Shown: positions 54,709 through 63,195 of the stretch, one piece after another
Position numbering within the stretch: the stretch's first letter is position 1
Layout: every line of letters starts with the position of its first letter
Origin: Flavobacteriales bacterium
GTDB taxonomy: Bacteria; Bacteroidota; Bacteroidia; Flavobacteriales_D; Parvicellaceae
Reading direction: 5' to 3'
Length of the DNA stretch: 64,000 nucleotides
Assembly (NCBI GenBank): GCA_025210295.1
Contig: JAOASC010000016.1
Coordinates: 372,001-436,000 of the forward strand
The notes under the pieces: model-generated
Told to the model about the DNA's origin: nothing
The model's input: the letters and a program-made list of their open reading frames with translations, nothing else
Databases searched by the model: none
Made by a program: the position numbers and the translations under genes

Positions 54709-55639
54709 TCACAATCGAAATTAGTTGATTTCTTACAGATACAAAAGGATTAGCTGCTAAACGGTTAATAGCCTTTTCATCTGTATTTATTCCTTCTGTT
54801 ATTGAAAAGCGTATAGGATAGTTAAGCGCTTCCAACGTATCACATAAATCAGAATTATAATAACCAAAAGGAAATGCAATTACCTTGGGAAAATCTGCTC
54901 GAATTTCTTCCAAATATTTTGTACATGTTTGTACTTCGTATTCCAACTGTTTTTTATCGAGTAACAATAAGTTATAATGATTGACAGTATGATTACACAG
55001 GGTTACGAATTCACTTTCATTGATTTCTATTAATTCATTTTTAGACAATAATTGCCAAAACTCTTTATACCTGGAAAGCATTGGTTGTGCATACTTTTCT
55101 AATTCTTTTGTTATCGCTTCTGTCACTTGAGGAGCTTGCTGGTTTACCCACCGTTTAAAATCTTGGTTACTCAAACTTTTAATATTAAACTTTTCTTCTA
55201 TTGGTGATAAATTTATTTGCTCAGCATAGCAAATATCTAGCAAGTCTGTCCATAAAGGTTTATTCCCTCTTGCTAGAACAAAAAGTGTTACGGGAAGCTT
55301 TAGCTCTTCTATAATGGGTAAAAGCAATGTTTTATTGTTTTTATATCCATCATCAAATGTTAACAATACATTAAGTTTTTGTTGATTAAACTCTTTATTC
55401 ATGTATTCTTTCATAGTGATTACATGAAACTGTTTTTTGATAGCTATTAGTAAACGTTTCAAATGGGACTCCTTGATAAACCTCCCATTAATATAGTCCT
55501 GCTCATCTTTACAGACCCCATGGAAGCAGAGTACCCTTACCTCACCTTGGCTATTGTTAATAGAAAATGGCACTCCTAAAAAAGCTTGGAGATCGTTAAA
55601 ACTCCACTTTAATTTATATTTTACCTTTTTCCAAATCAT
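54695..55639 (-). CDS. Polysaccharide deacetylase family protein
   Basis: 314 residues with a NodB-homology domain: TFDDGYKN with Asp96 and Asp97 (catalytic base and metal ligand), and HTVNH with His217 and His221 completing the metal site. No signal peptide is evident; the N-terminus is basic (MIWKKVKYKLKWS), so it may act in the cytoplasm or be membrane-peripheral. It overlaps the SGNH gene by 4 bp and the GNAT gene by 14 bp. It probably removes acyl groups from amino sugars of the locus polymer. Confidence 0.88.
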   Translation of the reverse strand: MIWKKVKYKLKWSFNDLQAFLGVPFSINNSQGEVRVLCFHGVCKDEQDYINGRFIKESHLKRLLIAIKKQFHVITMKEYMNKEFNQQKLNVLLTFDDGYKNNKTLLLPIIEELKLPVTLFVLARGNKPLWTDLLDICYAEQINLSPIEEKFNIKSLSNQDFKRWVNQQAPQVTEAITKELEKYAQPMLSRYKEFWQLLSKNELIEINESEFVTLCNHTVNHYNLLLLDKKQLEYEVQTCTKYLEEIRADFPKVIAFPFGYYNSDLCDTLEALNYPIRFSITEGINTDEKAINRLAANPFVSVRNQLISIVNGKY

Positions 55640-56604
55640 CTGTTTTGAAAATATAATGCCATTTTATTGGCAAGTACCTCCTGCCCGAATTTATTTAAAT
55701 GTGGGTCATTTTGATAATAAATAGACGTACCATTTTCTTCAATTTTTCGAAAAGAAGAACCGGGATTAATGACCTCAAAACCAGCTTTTTCCAATTCACT
55801 TGCCCAAAGGTCTTCCATTAAATTCTCTGTAGTCAATTGAGTTCCTAATAGCTTATAATTTTCTATATATCGTTGATTAACTTCTACACAATGTGGGATG
55901 ATTAACACATAAAAGGCTTCTTTCTTAACAAGCCTTTTAATTTCATTTAGATGCTTTACTAAAGCTTTAAAAGTGTCATCATCCGCTAACGTCACAACAT
56001 TTTGAGGATAATTAGGCATTGCTTGAATGTAGAGTTGTGTTCGAGCCGAATAATGCTCAATCGAAAATTCATCTACTTCCTTGGGGTTGCTTGTTTTTAC
56101 TACATCCTGACTAACCTGTCCCATTCTATAGTTCAAATAATTTAAAAACCTTAGGTTATTACTTAAAGACCAAAATAAATTCCTTGAAAAACTCAATTTT
56201 GACCAGTTAATTGGTTTAGCTATATCTAACAAGTCATTACCAACATAGAGCTGAACAATAACTTTATCAGGATTGACTTCTTCCATTCTTTTTGGGGCAA
56301 TTAAACGATAAGTTTCTGTCCCTACGCCTGGAAATGATGCATTATAATACACGTTATTGGTGTCTAGCTTTCTGAGTTGATCTACCCAGTTATTTTTTGT
56401 AGAAGAGAAAGAATCTCCCAATACCAATACTTTCTTTCCAGTTTTATTTTGCGCTATATTTTGATTCAAATATTTCCACTCTGTTTTATAAAAATCGATT
56501 ACCTGATAACGGTAACAAAGCTCCAATAAAACTAACGTAACCGTCGATACAATAACGACTTTAAGCCCCATCAACCTTATATTTTTCCATCGTTGTTTCA
56601 GCAT
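55636..56604 (-). CDS. Membrane-anchored SGNH/GDSL hydrolase-like protein
   Basis: 322 residues with an N-terminal anchor helix (about 11-27) and then a periplasmic SGNH domain. Visible motifs are VLVLGDSFSS (block I Ser, about 58-67), SFPGVGTETY with Gly, LYVGNDLLD (Asn) and NDPHLNKFG (Asp-His). These are the four catalytic blocks. Likely roles are adding or removing O-acyl groups on an exported polymer. It overlaps the O-antigen ligase gene by 7 bp and the deacetylase gene by 4 bp. Confidence 0.78.
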   Translation of the reverse strand: MLKQRWKNIRLMGLKVVIVSTVTLVLLELCYRYQVIDFYKTEWKYLNQNIAQNKTGKKVLVLGDSFSSTKNNWVDQLRKLDTNNVYYNASFPGVGTETYRLIAPKRMEEVNPDKVIVQLYVGNDLLDIAKPINWSKLSFSRNLFWSLSNNLRFLNYLNYRMGQVSQDVVKTSNPKEVDEFSIEHYSARTQLYIQAMPNYPQNVVTLADDDTFKALVKHLNEIKRLVKKEAFYVLIIPHCVEVNQRYIENYKLLGTQLTTENLMEDLWASELEKAGFEVINPGSSFRKIEENGTSIYYQNDPHLNKFGQEVLANKMALYFQNR

Positions 56605-58040
56605 CCCTTCTCACGATATTGACTCAGCCAAACGATTGTTCCTAAAGCTGTAAAATATAACACTGCCATTTTACTCTGATCAATAAATGAATTAAAAACT
56701 CCATGGAAATAAAAGGTTATCAGTCCTAAAAGTACCCCAAGGTTGATGACTCTTAAATAACGTTCTTTTAGGTGATAATGATTTTCCATACCATAGTAGA
56801 TACTGGTAAACACTGTCAGTATAAAAATGACAAAACCGATAATTCCTATTTCACTCAAATAAGTCAAATACTCAGAATGAGCATTTCCCCTATTTCCTGC
56901 ATTTGTAGAAATATAAGTCTTATTGGCTACTGTTTGAAACTGATTATACTCAAACTGGTAAGTACCTGGTCCATATCCTAAAATTGGACGTTCCTCAAAC
57001 ATTCTATAGGCACAAATCCAACGATTAATTCGTTCCAGATTAGAGGCGTCTGATTGAACATTGGTAACCGAAGAAAAGTGATTGACGATTTCACCATCAT
57101 TACTAACGGCATCATTTTCTCTAATATACTCATAAATAGAATCTTGAAGAGACAGACCAGTACCTAACACCAATAAAAGTCCCACTATGACCATTCTAAA
57201 TTGGGCTTTGAAGCGGAGTAATAAATAGAAACAAAAAGCAACAAACAAACTTAAAATAGCTGCTCTAGAAAGCGCTAAGACCTCAGAAATTAAGACAACA
57301 GCATAAAGCAAAATCAACAGGCTGTGCTTGATTTTATTTAACTTAAATAACTTAGGATTAAAAACAACCAGAGTTAAAAAAGGTATAATAAACGCTAAAC
57401 AAGCTCCATACACAGTATGATCGTTAAAATATGGTCTACAGATACTAAACACAACTCTAGGATTGAAAGCATGATGCGCATGATTCATGAGGGTAAAATA
57501 CATTACTGGAACAAGTCCTATAACATAAATTAACCATGGTTTTTCTAGGTCTTTCTGCTTTTTTATTAACCCTACCATAGCAAAAAATCCAGCTATAAAT
57601 AGTAAGCGAATGACAATACGTTTAAGTGATACATCCACATGAGAGCTTAATAAAGAACTTAACAATGTTATTAATAAATCTGCAATCAACAAGACGGTTA
57701 TCGGATGCTTGATATATTGAGCAATAGCATTTCTAAAGCCCTCATTAAATAAGAAAAGTATTGGCAACATTAACGTTAACATTCCCTCAGAAGGAAAGTT
57801 TAACTTGGCTCCTCCAATAAAACCAGCATCAATAGAAATAGGAATCAACCCTATCAAAAGAAGGTAATACCATTTTAAATTAAAGAATAAAAAACTAACT
57901 ATTAAAATTGCACTACAACCAGCAAAAATAAATAATACTGTTTTTTCAAGGTCTTGAAAAAAACTCCATAACCCTAAGCTTATAAAAACAGCTAATAAAA
58001 GGGTAAGTACACTCGATTTATGCTTCAATAATGTTTCCAT
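56598..58040 (-). CDS. O-antigen ligase/polymerase (Wzy/WaaL-like)
   Basis: 480 residues with about 12 hydrophobic helices and a large periplasmic loop (about 295-385). The loop ends NAHSEYLTYLSEIG, the conserved H-x-x-x-L motif of O-antigen ligases. IGYGPGTYQFEY-like sequence precedes it. It joins lipid-linked chains to an acceptor or polymerises them; the two cannot be separated from sequence. The gene overlaps both neighbours (1 bp with the Wzz-like gene). Confidence 0.86.
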   Translation of the reverse strand: METLLKHKSSVLTLLLAVFISLGLWSFFQDLEKTVLFIFAGCSAILIVSFLFFNLKWYYLLLIGLIPISIDAGFIGGAKLNFPSEGMLTLMLPILFLFNEGFRNAIAQYIKHPITVLLIADLLITLLSSLLSSHVDVSLKRIVIRLLFIAGFFAMVGLIKKQKDLEKPWLIYVIGLVPVMYFTLMNHAHHAFNPRVVFSICRPYFNDHTVYGACLAFIIPFLTLVVFNPKLFKLNKIKHSLLILLYAVVLISEVLALSRAAILSLFVAFCFYLLLRFKAQFRMVIVGLLLVLGTGLSLQDSIYEYIRENDAVSNDGEIVNHFSSVTNVQSDASNLERINRWICAYRMFEERPILGYGPGTYQFEYNQFQTVANKTYISTNAGNRGNAHSEYLTYLSEIGIIGFVIFILTVFTSIYYGMENHYHLKERYLRVINLGVLLGLITFYFHGVFNSFIDQSKMAVLYFTALGTIVWLSQYREKGC

Positions 58041-58966
58041 TATTTTCTCGCTCGTTCTTTTAAACTACTCCATTGCCCTCCTACCATTCGAATAGTCAAT
58101 ACCAAAATAAAGAAGATTAATGCACCAACTAATGCATTAATTAAAAACGATGGAGAAACTTTTTTATATGAAGGTTCAGCGATATCGATAGAGTAAACTG
58201 ACGGCAGAGGCTCCGCTATCAATTCTTTCATTTGATCATATTTTACCCTTAAAGCCAAATATCTACCACGTTCGTATAAGTATTGTTCAATAACTGGCTC
58301 TAATCTAGCATCATCAATAAACGCATGAGTATCATAATTTTCGTTATTCAAATTTTCTACAAAATTATACAACAAATCTGAAGTCCCTCCCTTAATAGAA
58401 TATATGGAATCTTTTAACGCTTCTAAACGTTTTTTACTCAGCTTATACTTATTTTCAATACTTTTAAAACTTTTCTCTCGATTTTCTTGAAAGACCTGTT
58501 CTCTGTAGCGATTCACCTCTTTAACTTGAAAATTAGCTATATCTGCTGAAAGTTTAGGATCTTTAGTTTTAACATTAATAACAATAGAAAGGTATTTGCT
58601 TCTAAAAAATGTAATGTCCTTAATATATTTCAATGTTAATTCAGCTTTCCATTTTAAATCAGTCGTATCCTTTTCATAATAATCATACAGCTTAAATCGT
58701 TCCACTGTTTTATCACGCATGGATTTCGATTCCAACAATTGCATTAACTGCTCTGATTCTACCTCATATCCAAATTGTGGATTAGCTATTATTTCATTAA
58801 CCTTATGTGAATTATAAGGATAGATAATTGCTGTCGACAAATATTTTTTAGGAATCAAAAATGTTATTCCTATTCCTAAAATTCCCCCCAACAAAGCTGC
58901 CAAAACCAACAATTTCCTATTGTTAAAAAGGAATATTAACCCTACTGAATTATCGTTCATACTCAT
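58040..58966 (-). CDS. Wzz-like chain-length determinant
   Basis: About 308 residues: one transmembrane helix near the N-terminus (about 20-40), a periplasmic region with long helices (about 55-270) and a second helix near the C-terminus, as in Wzz/PCP proteins. The frame extends to a TTG at 58987, but a -7 promoter box overlaps that codon, so translation must begin at the ATG 58966 or 58960. No tyrosine-kinase domain is present. It is the first gene of the transcript that runs through ligase, SGNH, deacetylase, GNAT and carbamoyltransferase. Confidence 0.8.
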   Translation of the reverse strand: MSMNDNSVGLIFLFNNRKLLVLAALLGGILGIGITFLIPKKYLSTAIIYPYNSHKVNEIIANPQFGYEVESEQLMQLLESKSMRDKTVERFKLYDYYEKDTTDLKWKAELTLKYIKDITFFRSKYLSIVINVKTKDPKLSADIANFQVKEVNRYREQVFQENREKSFKSIENKYKLSKKRLEALKDSIYSIKGGTSDLLYNFVENLNNENYDTHAFIDDARLEPVIEQYLYERGRYLALRVKYDQMKELIAEPLPSVYSIDIAEPSYKKVSPSFLINALVGALIFFILVLTIRMVGGQWSSLKERARK

Positions 58967-58984
58967 GAATCTAAATGTATTGAG

Positions 58985-58992
58985 CAAATATA
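58985..58992 (-). promoter_or_regulatory. -7 promoter box of the Wzz-led operon
   Basis: The minus strand reads TATATTTG, an exact TAnnTTTG match. Initiation about 6 bp further on would place the transcript start near 58979, downstream of the apparent TTG start and about 13 bp before the ATG at 58966. No good -33 box is present. Confidence 0.5.
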
Positions 58993-59072
58993 AATAAATA
59001 ATTGAAAGTCACATATTTCAAGACAAAATGCAACTTTTTAAATATAGACAATGATTAATTTAGCAAAACTGG

Positions 59073-60317
59073 TTACGATTTTTCTTTACTATGATGCGCT
59101 CCTTTTTTTTTATTGTTATAGAACTTCTTTTTTCCATAGTAGCGTTTTTTCTTCTTTGGGGAAGCCTTTTCTTTCCAGACAGGAGCTTCACCTAACTCTT
59201 CTGGTAAAGGGAACTTTTCTACAGATTTTTCTATTAGACGTTCAATATTTCTGAACTTATACATATCCTCCTCATTAATCAAAGTAATCGCAGCTCCTTT
59301 AGTATCAGCCCTTGCTGTTCGACCTATTCGATGCACATAGTCTGCTGGATTACCAGGGACATCATAATTTACTACCAAATTAATGTCTTTAATATCAATT
59401 CCTCTACTAATGACATCTGTAGCAACTAATACACGTGTTTTTTTAGTTGTAAAATCTAATAATACATCCTCGCGTTCTGATTGTTCTAAATCAGATGAAA
59501 TCCCCTGTACAGTATAACCTTTTCCTTTTAATGAGCGAACGATTCCATTTACTTTACGTTTGGTAGAAGTAAAAATTAATATGCTCTTATATTCAGGTTT
59601 TTGGTCAATAATACCTGTTATCAATGGAGTTTTTTGAGGCTCAAAAGCCATATAAGCTGTTTGTTCCACCCCTTCTGATGGCTTTGAAATAGCAATATTG
59701 ACCTCAACAGGATTTTTTAAGAAACGTTTAGCTAAATCTCTTATTTTCTTTGGCATTGTAGCACTAAACATTAGGTTTTGTCGTTTTTCTGGCAAAAACG
59801 ATACTACACGACAGATGTCCTCGTAAAATCCCATATCCAACATTCGGTCAGCCTCATCGAAAATGAGATTCTCTATAGTGGATACATTGATGTTTTTCAT
59901 GATTAAATGAGAGATTAACTTTCCTGGAGTTGCAATAATAATATCCACTCCATTGGCCATAGCTCTTTTTTGTTCGTTAAAATCTCCAGCTTTTCCTCCC
60001 CCATATAAAGTAATAGAAGTCGCTCCTGTGAAATAACCTAACCCTTGTACTTGTTGGTCTATTTGTAAAGCCAATTCACGTGTTGGCACGATAATTAAAG
60101 TACTGGTATTAGCATATTCCTTTGTTCTAATTTTATGTAAAATAGGAAGAATAAATGCTCCCGTTTTTCCTGTTCCTGTTTGAGCACACCCAATAATATC
60201 TCTCCCTTTTAAAGTTTCAGGAATTGTTTGCTCTTGAATGGGTGTTGCTTTTTCGAAGCCCATGCACGATAATCCTTCTAATAATTCATCGTGTAAGCCT
60301 ATTTCATCAAATGTCAT
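59073..60317 (-). CDS. DEAD-box ATP-dependent RNA helicase (RhlE-like)
   Basis: 414 residues with all helicase motifs: Q motif (GFEKATPIQEQTIP), Walker A AQTGTGKT, PTRELA, DEAD (IFDEADRMLDMG), SAT, TSTKRKVNG in domain 2, and HRIGRTAR. The C-terminus is a lysine-rich tail (KKKKRYYGKKKF...) that binds RNA nonspecifically. It probably unwinds structured RNA in ribosome assembly or mRNA decay, often important in the cold. It is a single gene. Confidence 0.93.
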   Translation of the reverse strand: MTFDEIGLHDELLEGLSCMGFEKATPIQEQTIPETLKGRDIIGCAQTGTGKTGAFILPILHKIRTKEYANTSTLIIVPTRELALQIDQQVQGLGYFTGATSITLYGGGKAGDFNEQKRAMANGVDIIIATPGKLISHLIMKNINVSTIENLIFDEADRMLDMGFYEDICRVVSFLPEKRQNLMFSATMPKKIRDLAKRFLKNPVEVNIAISKPSEGVEQTAYMAFEPQKTPLITGIIDQKPEYKSILIFTSTKRKVNGIVRSLKGKGYTVQGISSDLEQSEREDVLLDFTTKKTRVLVATDVISRGIDIKDINLVVNYDVPGNPADYVHRIGRTARADTKGAAITLINEEDMYKFRNIERLIEKSVEKFPLPEELGEAPVWKEKASPKKKKRYYGKKKFYNNKKKGAHHSKEKS

Positions 60318-60383
60318 GGGTACAAGGTCAAGTTATTTTTTGAATTTACCAAATACTTCCCTCATATTCATGGGGTTAATTTG

Positions 60384-60391
60384 TAAGTTTG
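60384..60391 (+). promoter_or_regulatory. -7 promoter box of the Kelch protein gene
   Basis: TAAGTTTG matches TAnnTTTG exactly and lies 35 bp before the ATG, a spacing like that of the rocD and sucC boxes. No -33 TTTG is at the expected distance. Confidence 0.35.
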
Positions 60392-60426
60392 TATCACTTT
60401 TTTCATCTTAATCATAAAATGATATC

Positions 60427-61746
60427 ATGCTTAAACCCTTTATCATATTATATTTTAGTCTTTTATACTTCACCAGTTATGCTCAAATTTGGGAGGTTAG
60501 TGAAATTGGCCAGTTACCCGAACCTGTAAGTAATAATGCCGTTTGTGAGGGATTTGTTGGTACAACTCCCTACCTTTATTCTTTTGGAGGTATTGATACC
60601 AGTAAAATTTATAGCGGGATTCATCTTCATTCATATAGAGTAAATACCCTCACTGGAACTTCAGAATCACTACCTGATTTACCAGATACTTTAGGTAAAA
60701 TAGCAGCAGGGGCATCTAGAATTCAAGATACCATATACATCATAGGCGGTTATCATGTTTTCAGCAATGGTCATGAAGTCTCCTCTAACAAAGTACATCG
60801 TTTTAATATCGCTACCAATAGTTATCTTACAGATGCTAGCAATATCCCAACAGCTATAGACGATCATGTGCAAGCGATATGGAGAGATAGCTTAATTTAT
60901 ATCATTACAGGATGGAGCAATACCACTAATGTTCCTCATGTTCAGATATATAATCCAAGTTTAAACACATGGACTTCTGGAACAGCTACTCCCAACAATA
61001 ATCACTATAAATCTTTTGGAGCATCCGGAACGATTATTGGTGATACCATTTATTATTTTGGTGGAGCATCTTCGGGTTGGAACTTTCCGGCTCAAAACCA
61101 ACTAAGAAAAGGCGTTATTAATCCTAATGACCCAACAGATATCACTTGGAATTACGAAGTTCTATCTTCTCAAATAAAGGGTTACCGAATGGCTTGTACT
61201 AATGTTGGAAATCAGATTCATTGGTTAGGAGGAAGTAATGTTACGTATAACTACAATGGAGTGGCTTATAATGGAAGTGGAGGTGTTTCGCCCAACAATA
61301 GAGATTTATATTTAGATACCGACCGTCACTTAGCTTGGGTAACTAATTTCACTCAAAATTACCCTATGGATTTAAGAGGAATTGCCAATATATCCACAAC
61401 GGAGAAATATATTGCTGGAGGAATGTTAGACAATCAAACGGTAACTGATAAGGTATATCGGTTAAGCTGGGAATACACCCTCACCAATATTGGATATAAA
61501 AAAGAAAACAGCCCCTATAAAGTATTTCCCAACCCTATTCAAAGTGGAGCTAGAATTACTATTGAAACAACTGAATTGGTCTTCAGCTCCATTGAGCTCT
61601 ATGATATTGGCGGGAAACTCCTCTTGAGAAAACCTTTGAACTCTTATAGTATGAGTTTTATGCTTCCCGCTTTAAACAGTGGAATATATTATCTACACAT
61701 CAATTCAGAAAAAGGAAAAAGCGTTCAAAAAATAAGTGTTCGATAG
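60427..61746 (+). CDS. Secreted Kelch-repeat protein with T9SS sorting domain
   Basis: 439 residues with a signal peptide (about 1-19, ending SYAQ). Five or six Kelch-type blades follow, with patterns such as YLYSFGGIDTSKIY, IYIIGGYHVF, IYIITGWSNT, IYYFGGASSG and IHWLGGSN, giving a beta-propeller. The T9SS type A tail begins near KVFPNPIQSGARITIE and ends GIYYLHINSEKGKSVQKISV. It is probably a surface or secreted carbohydrate- or protein-binding propeller. It stands alone. Confidence 0.85.
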   Translation: MLKPFIILYFSLLYFTSYAQIWEVSEIGQLPEPVSNNAVCEGFVGTTPYLYSFGGIDTSKIYSGIHLHSYRVNTLTGTSESLPDLPDTLGKIAAGASRIQDTIYIIGGYHVFSNGHEVSSNKVHRFNIATNSYLTDASNIPTAIDDHVQAIWRDSLIYIITGWSNTTNVPHVQIYNPSLNTWTSGTATPNNNHYKSFGASGTIIGDTIYYFGGASSGWNFPAQNQLRKGVINPNDPTDITWNYEVLSSQIKGYRMACTNVGNQIHWLGGSNVTYNYNGVAYNGSGGVSPNNRDLYLDTDRHLAWVTNFTQNYPMDLRGIANISTTEKYIAGGMLDNQTVTDKVYRLSWEYTLTNIGYKKENSPYKVFPNPIQSGARITIETTELVFSSIELYDIGGKLLLRKPLNSYSMSFMLPALNSGIYYLHINSEKGKSVQKISVR

Positions 61747-61830
61747 TCACTATAAAGTAACAGTTTAATTATCTTTTTAACATTCCTAAAAAAAAGGCAA
61801 AAAAAGATAGTTATAACCAATTACAATTTT

Positions 61831-61838
61831 TATTTTTG
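61831..61838 (+). promoter_or_regulatory. -7 promoter box of sucC
   Basis: TATTTTTG matches TAnnTTTG and lies 33 bp before the sucC ATG, the same distance as at rocD. It overlaps an upstream TTG at 61836, which argues against that codon as the start. No clear -33 box. Confidence 0.45.
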
Positions 61839-61871
61839 GGAAGCATTTTAAAAAGCAAAATAAAATCTATT

Positions 61872-63086
61872 ATGAACTTACACGAATATCAAGGGAAAGA
61901 AATCTTAAAAAGTTTTGGTGTTGCAATCCAAGAAGGTGTTGTAGTAAATAAACTAGAAAACGCTGTAGCTTCTGCTAAAGAGTTGTCTGAAAAAACAGGA
62001 ACTGAGTGGTACGTAGTTAAAGCACAAATTCACGCTGGTGGTCGTGGTAAAGGAACTGTAGAAGAAACAGGTTCTCGCGGAGTAGTATTAGCAAAGGGTA
62101 TTGACAAATTAGAAGATACAGTTAAAGGTATTTTAGGTGGTCATTTAGAAACTGCTCAAACTAACGGTGTTGGTAAAAAAGTAAATCAAGTTTTGATTGC
62201 TGAGGATGTATACTATCCTGGTGATTCTGAACCAGAAGAATTCTATATGTCTGTTTTATTAAACAGAGAGACAGGTAGAAATATCATTATGTATTCTCCA
62301 GAGGGAGGAATGAACATTGAGGAAGTTGCTGAAAAGACTCCTCACTTAATTTTTAAAGAAGAAATTGATCCTAAAGTTGGTATTCAAGGATTCCAATGCA
62401 GAAAAATTGCTTTTAACTTAGGATTAAGTGGTCAAGCGATGAAGCAAATGACAAAATTCGTTGCTGCTTTATACAAAGCTTACGAAGGTAGTGATTCTTC
62501 TATGTTTGAAATTAACCCTGTATTAAAAACATCTGACGATAAAATTATTGCTGTTGATGCTAAGGTTACTTTAGATGACAGTGCATTATTCCGTCACAAA
62601 GATTATGCTGAGTTAAGAGATTTAGCTGAAGAAGATCCAATTGATGTTGAAGCTACTGATGCTGGTTTAAACTACGTGAACTTAGATGGTAACGTTGGAT
62701 GTATGGTAAATGGAGCTGGATTAGCTATGGCTACTATGGATATCATTAAATTATCTGGTGGTGAGCCTGCAAACTTCTTAGATGTAGGAGGTACTGCAGA
62801 TGCTGAGCGTGTTGAAAAAGCATTTAACATCATCTTAAAAGATAAAAATGTAAAAGGAATTTTAGTTAATATCTTTGGAGGAATTGTAAGATGTGACCGT
62901 GTTGCAAATGGTATTGTTCAAGCTTACAAAAGCATTGGAAATATTCCTGTTCCTATTATTGTTCGTTTACAAGGAACTAATGCTGTTGAAGCAAAAGAGA
63001 TTATTGATAACTCAGGTTTAAATGTTCACTCTGCCATTACTTTACAAGATGCTGCAAATAGAGTTGAAGAATTAATCGTAGATTAA
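61872..63086 (+). CDS. sucC: Succinyl-CoA synthetase beta subunit (ADP/GDP-forming)
   Basis: 404 residues from the ATG at 61872 (MNLHEYQGKEIL, the family start). An upstream TTG at 61836 would add 12 residues, but it lies inside the promoter box. The ATP-grasp domain shows KAQIHAGGRGKG, and FEINPVLK is also present. The C-terminal ligase domain has CMVNGAGLAMATMD, NFLDVGGTA and ILVNIFGGIVRCD. It makes ATP or GTP from succinyl-CoA in the TCA cycle. sucD is not next to it, as is usual in Bacteroidota. Confidence 0.95.
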   Translation: MNLHEYQGKEILKSFGVAIQEGVVVNKLENAVASAKELSEKTGTEWYVVKAQIHAGGRGKGTVEETGSRGVVLAKGIDKLEDTVKGILGGHLETAQTNGVGKKVNQVLIAEDVYYPGDSEPEEFYMSVLLNRETGRNIIMYSPEGGMNIEEVAEKTPHLIFKEEIDPKVGIQGFQCRKIAFNLGLSGQAMKQMTKFVAALYKAYEGSDSSMFEINPVLKTSDDKIIAVDAKVTLDDSALFRHKDYAELRDLAEEDPIDVEATDAGLNYVNLDGNVGCMVNGAGLAMATMDIIKLSGGEPANFLDVGGTADAERVEKAFNIILKDKNVKGILVNIFGGIVRCDRVANGIVQAYKSIGNIPVPIIVRLQGTNAVEAKEIIDNSGLNVHSAITLQDAANRVEELIVD

Positions 63087-63110
63087 TCACCAAACATAAA
63101 TTTTAAAGGA

Positions 63111-63139
63111 GGGCTGATTCATCTGAATCGGCCCTTTTT
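63111..63139 (+). terminator. Intrinsic terminator of sucC
   Basis: GGGCTGATTCA pairs with TGAATCGGCCC (11 bp, one G-T wobble) across a 2-nt loop and is followed by T5. It lies 24 bp after the sucC stop. Confidence 0.88.
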
Positions 63140-63195
63140 GTTTATAACAAACCTATACTTTCTATCCTCCTAACAACTATATTATACGTTAAATA

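Noticed and set aside
58967..58987. Wzz-like protein start at the TTG at 58987
   Set aside because: A -7 box overlaps it, and two ATG codons follow within 30 bp.
61836..61871. Longer sucC N-terminus from the TTG at 61836
   Set aside because: The codon overlaps the TATTTTTG promoter box, and MNLHEYQGKE at 61872 is the family start.
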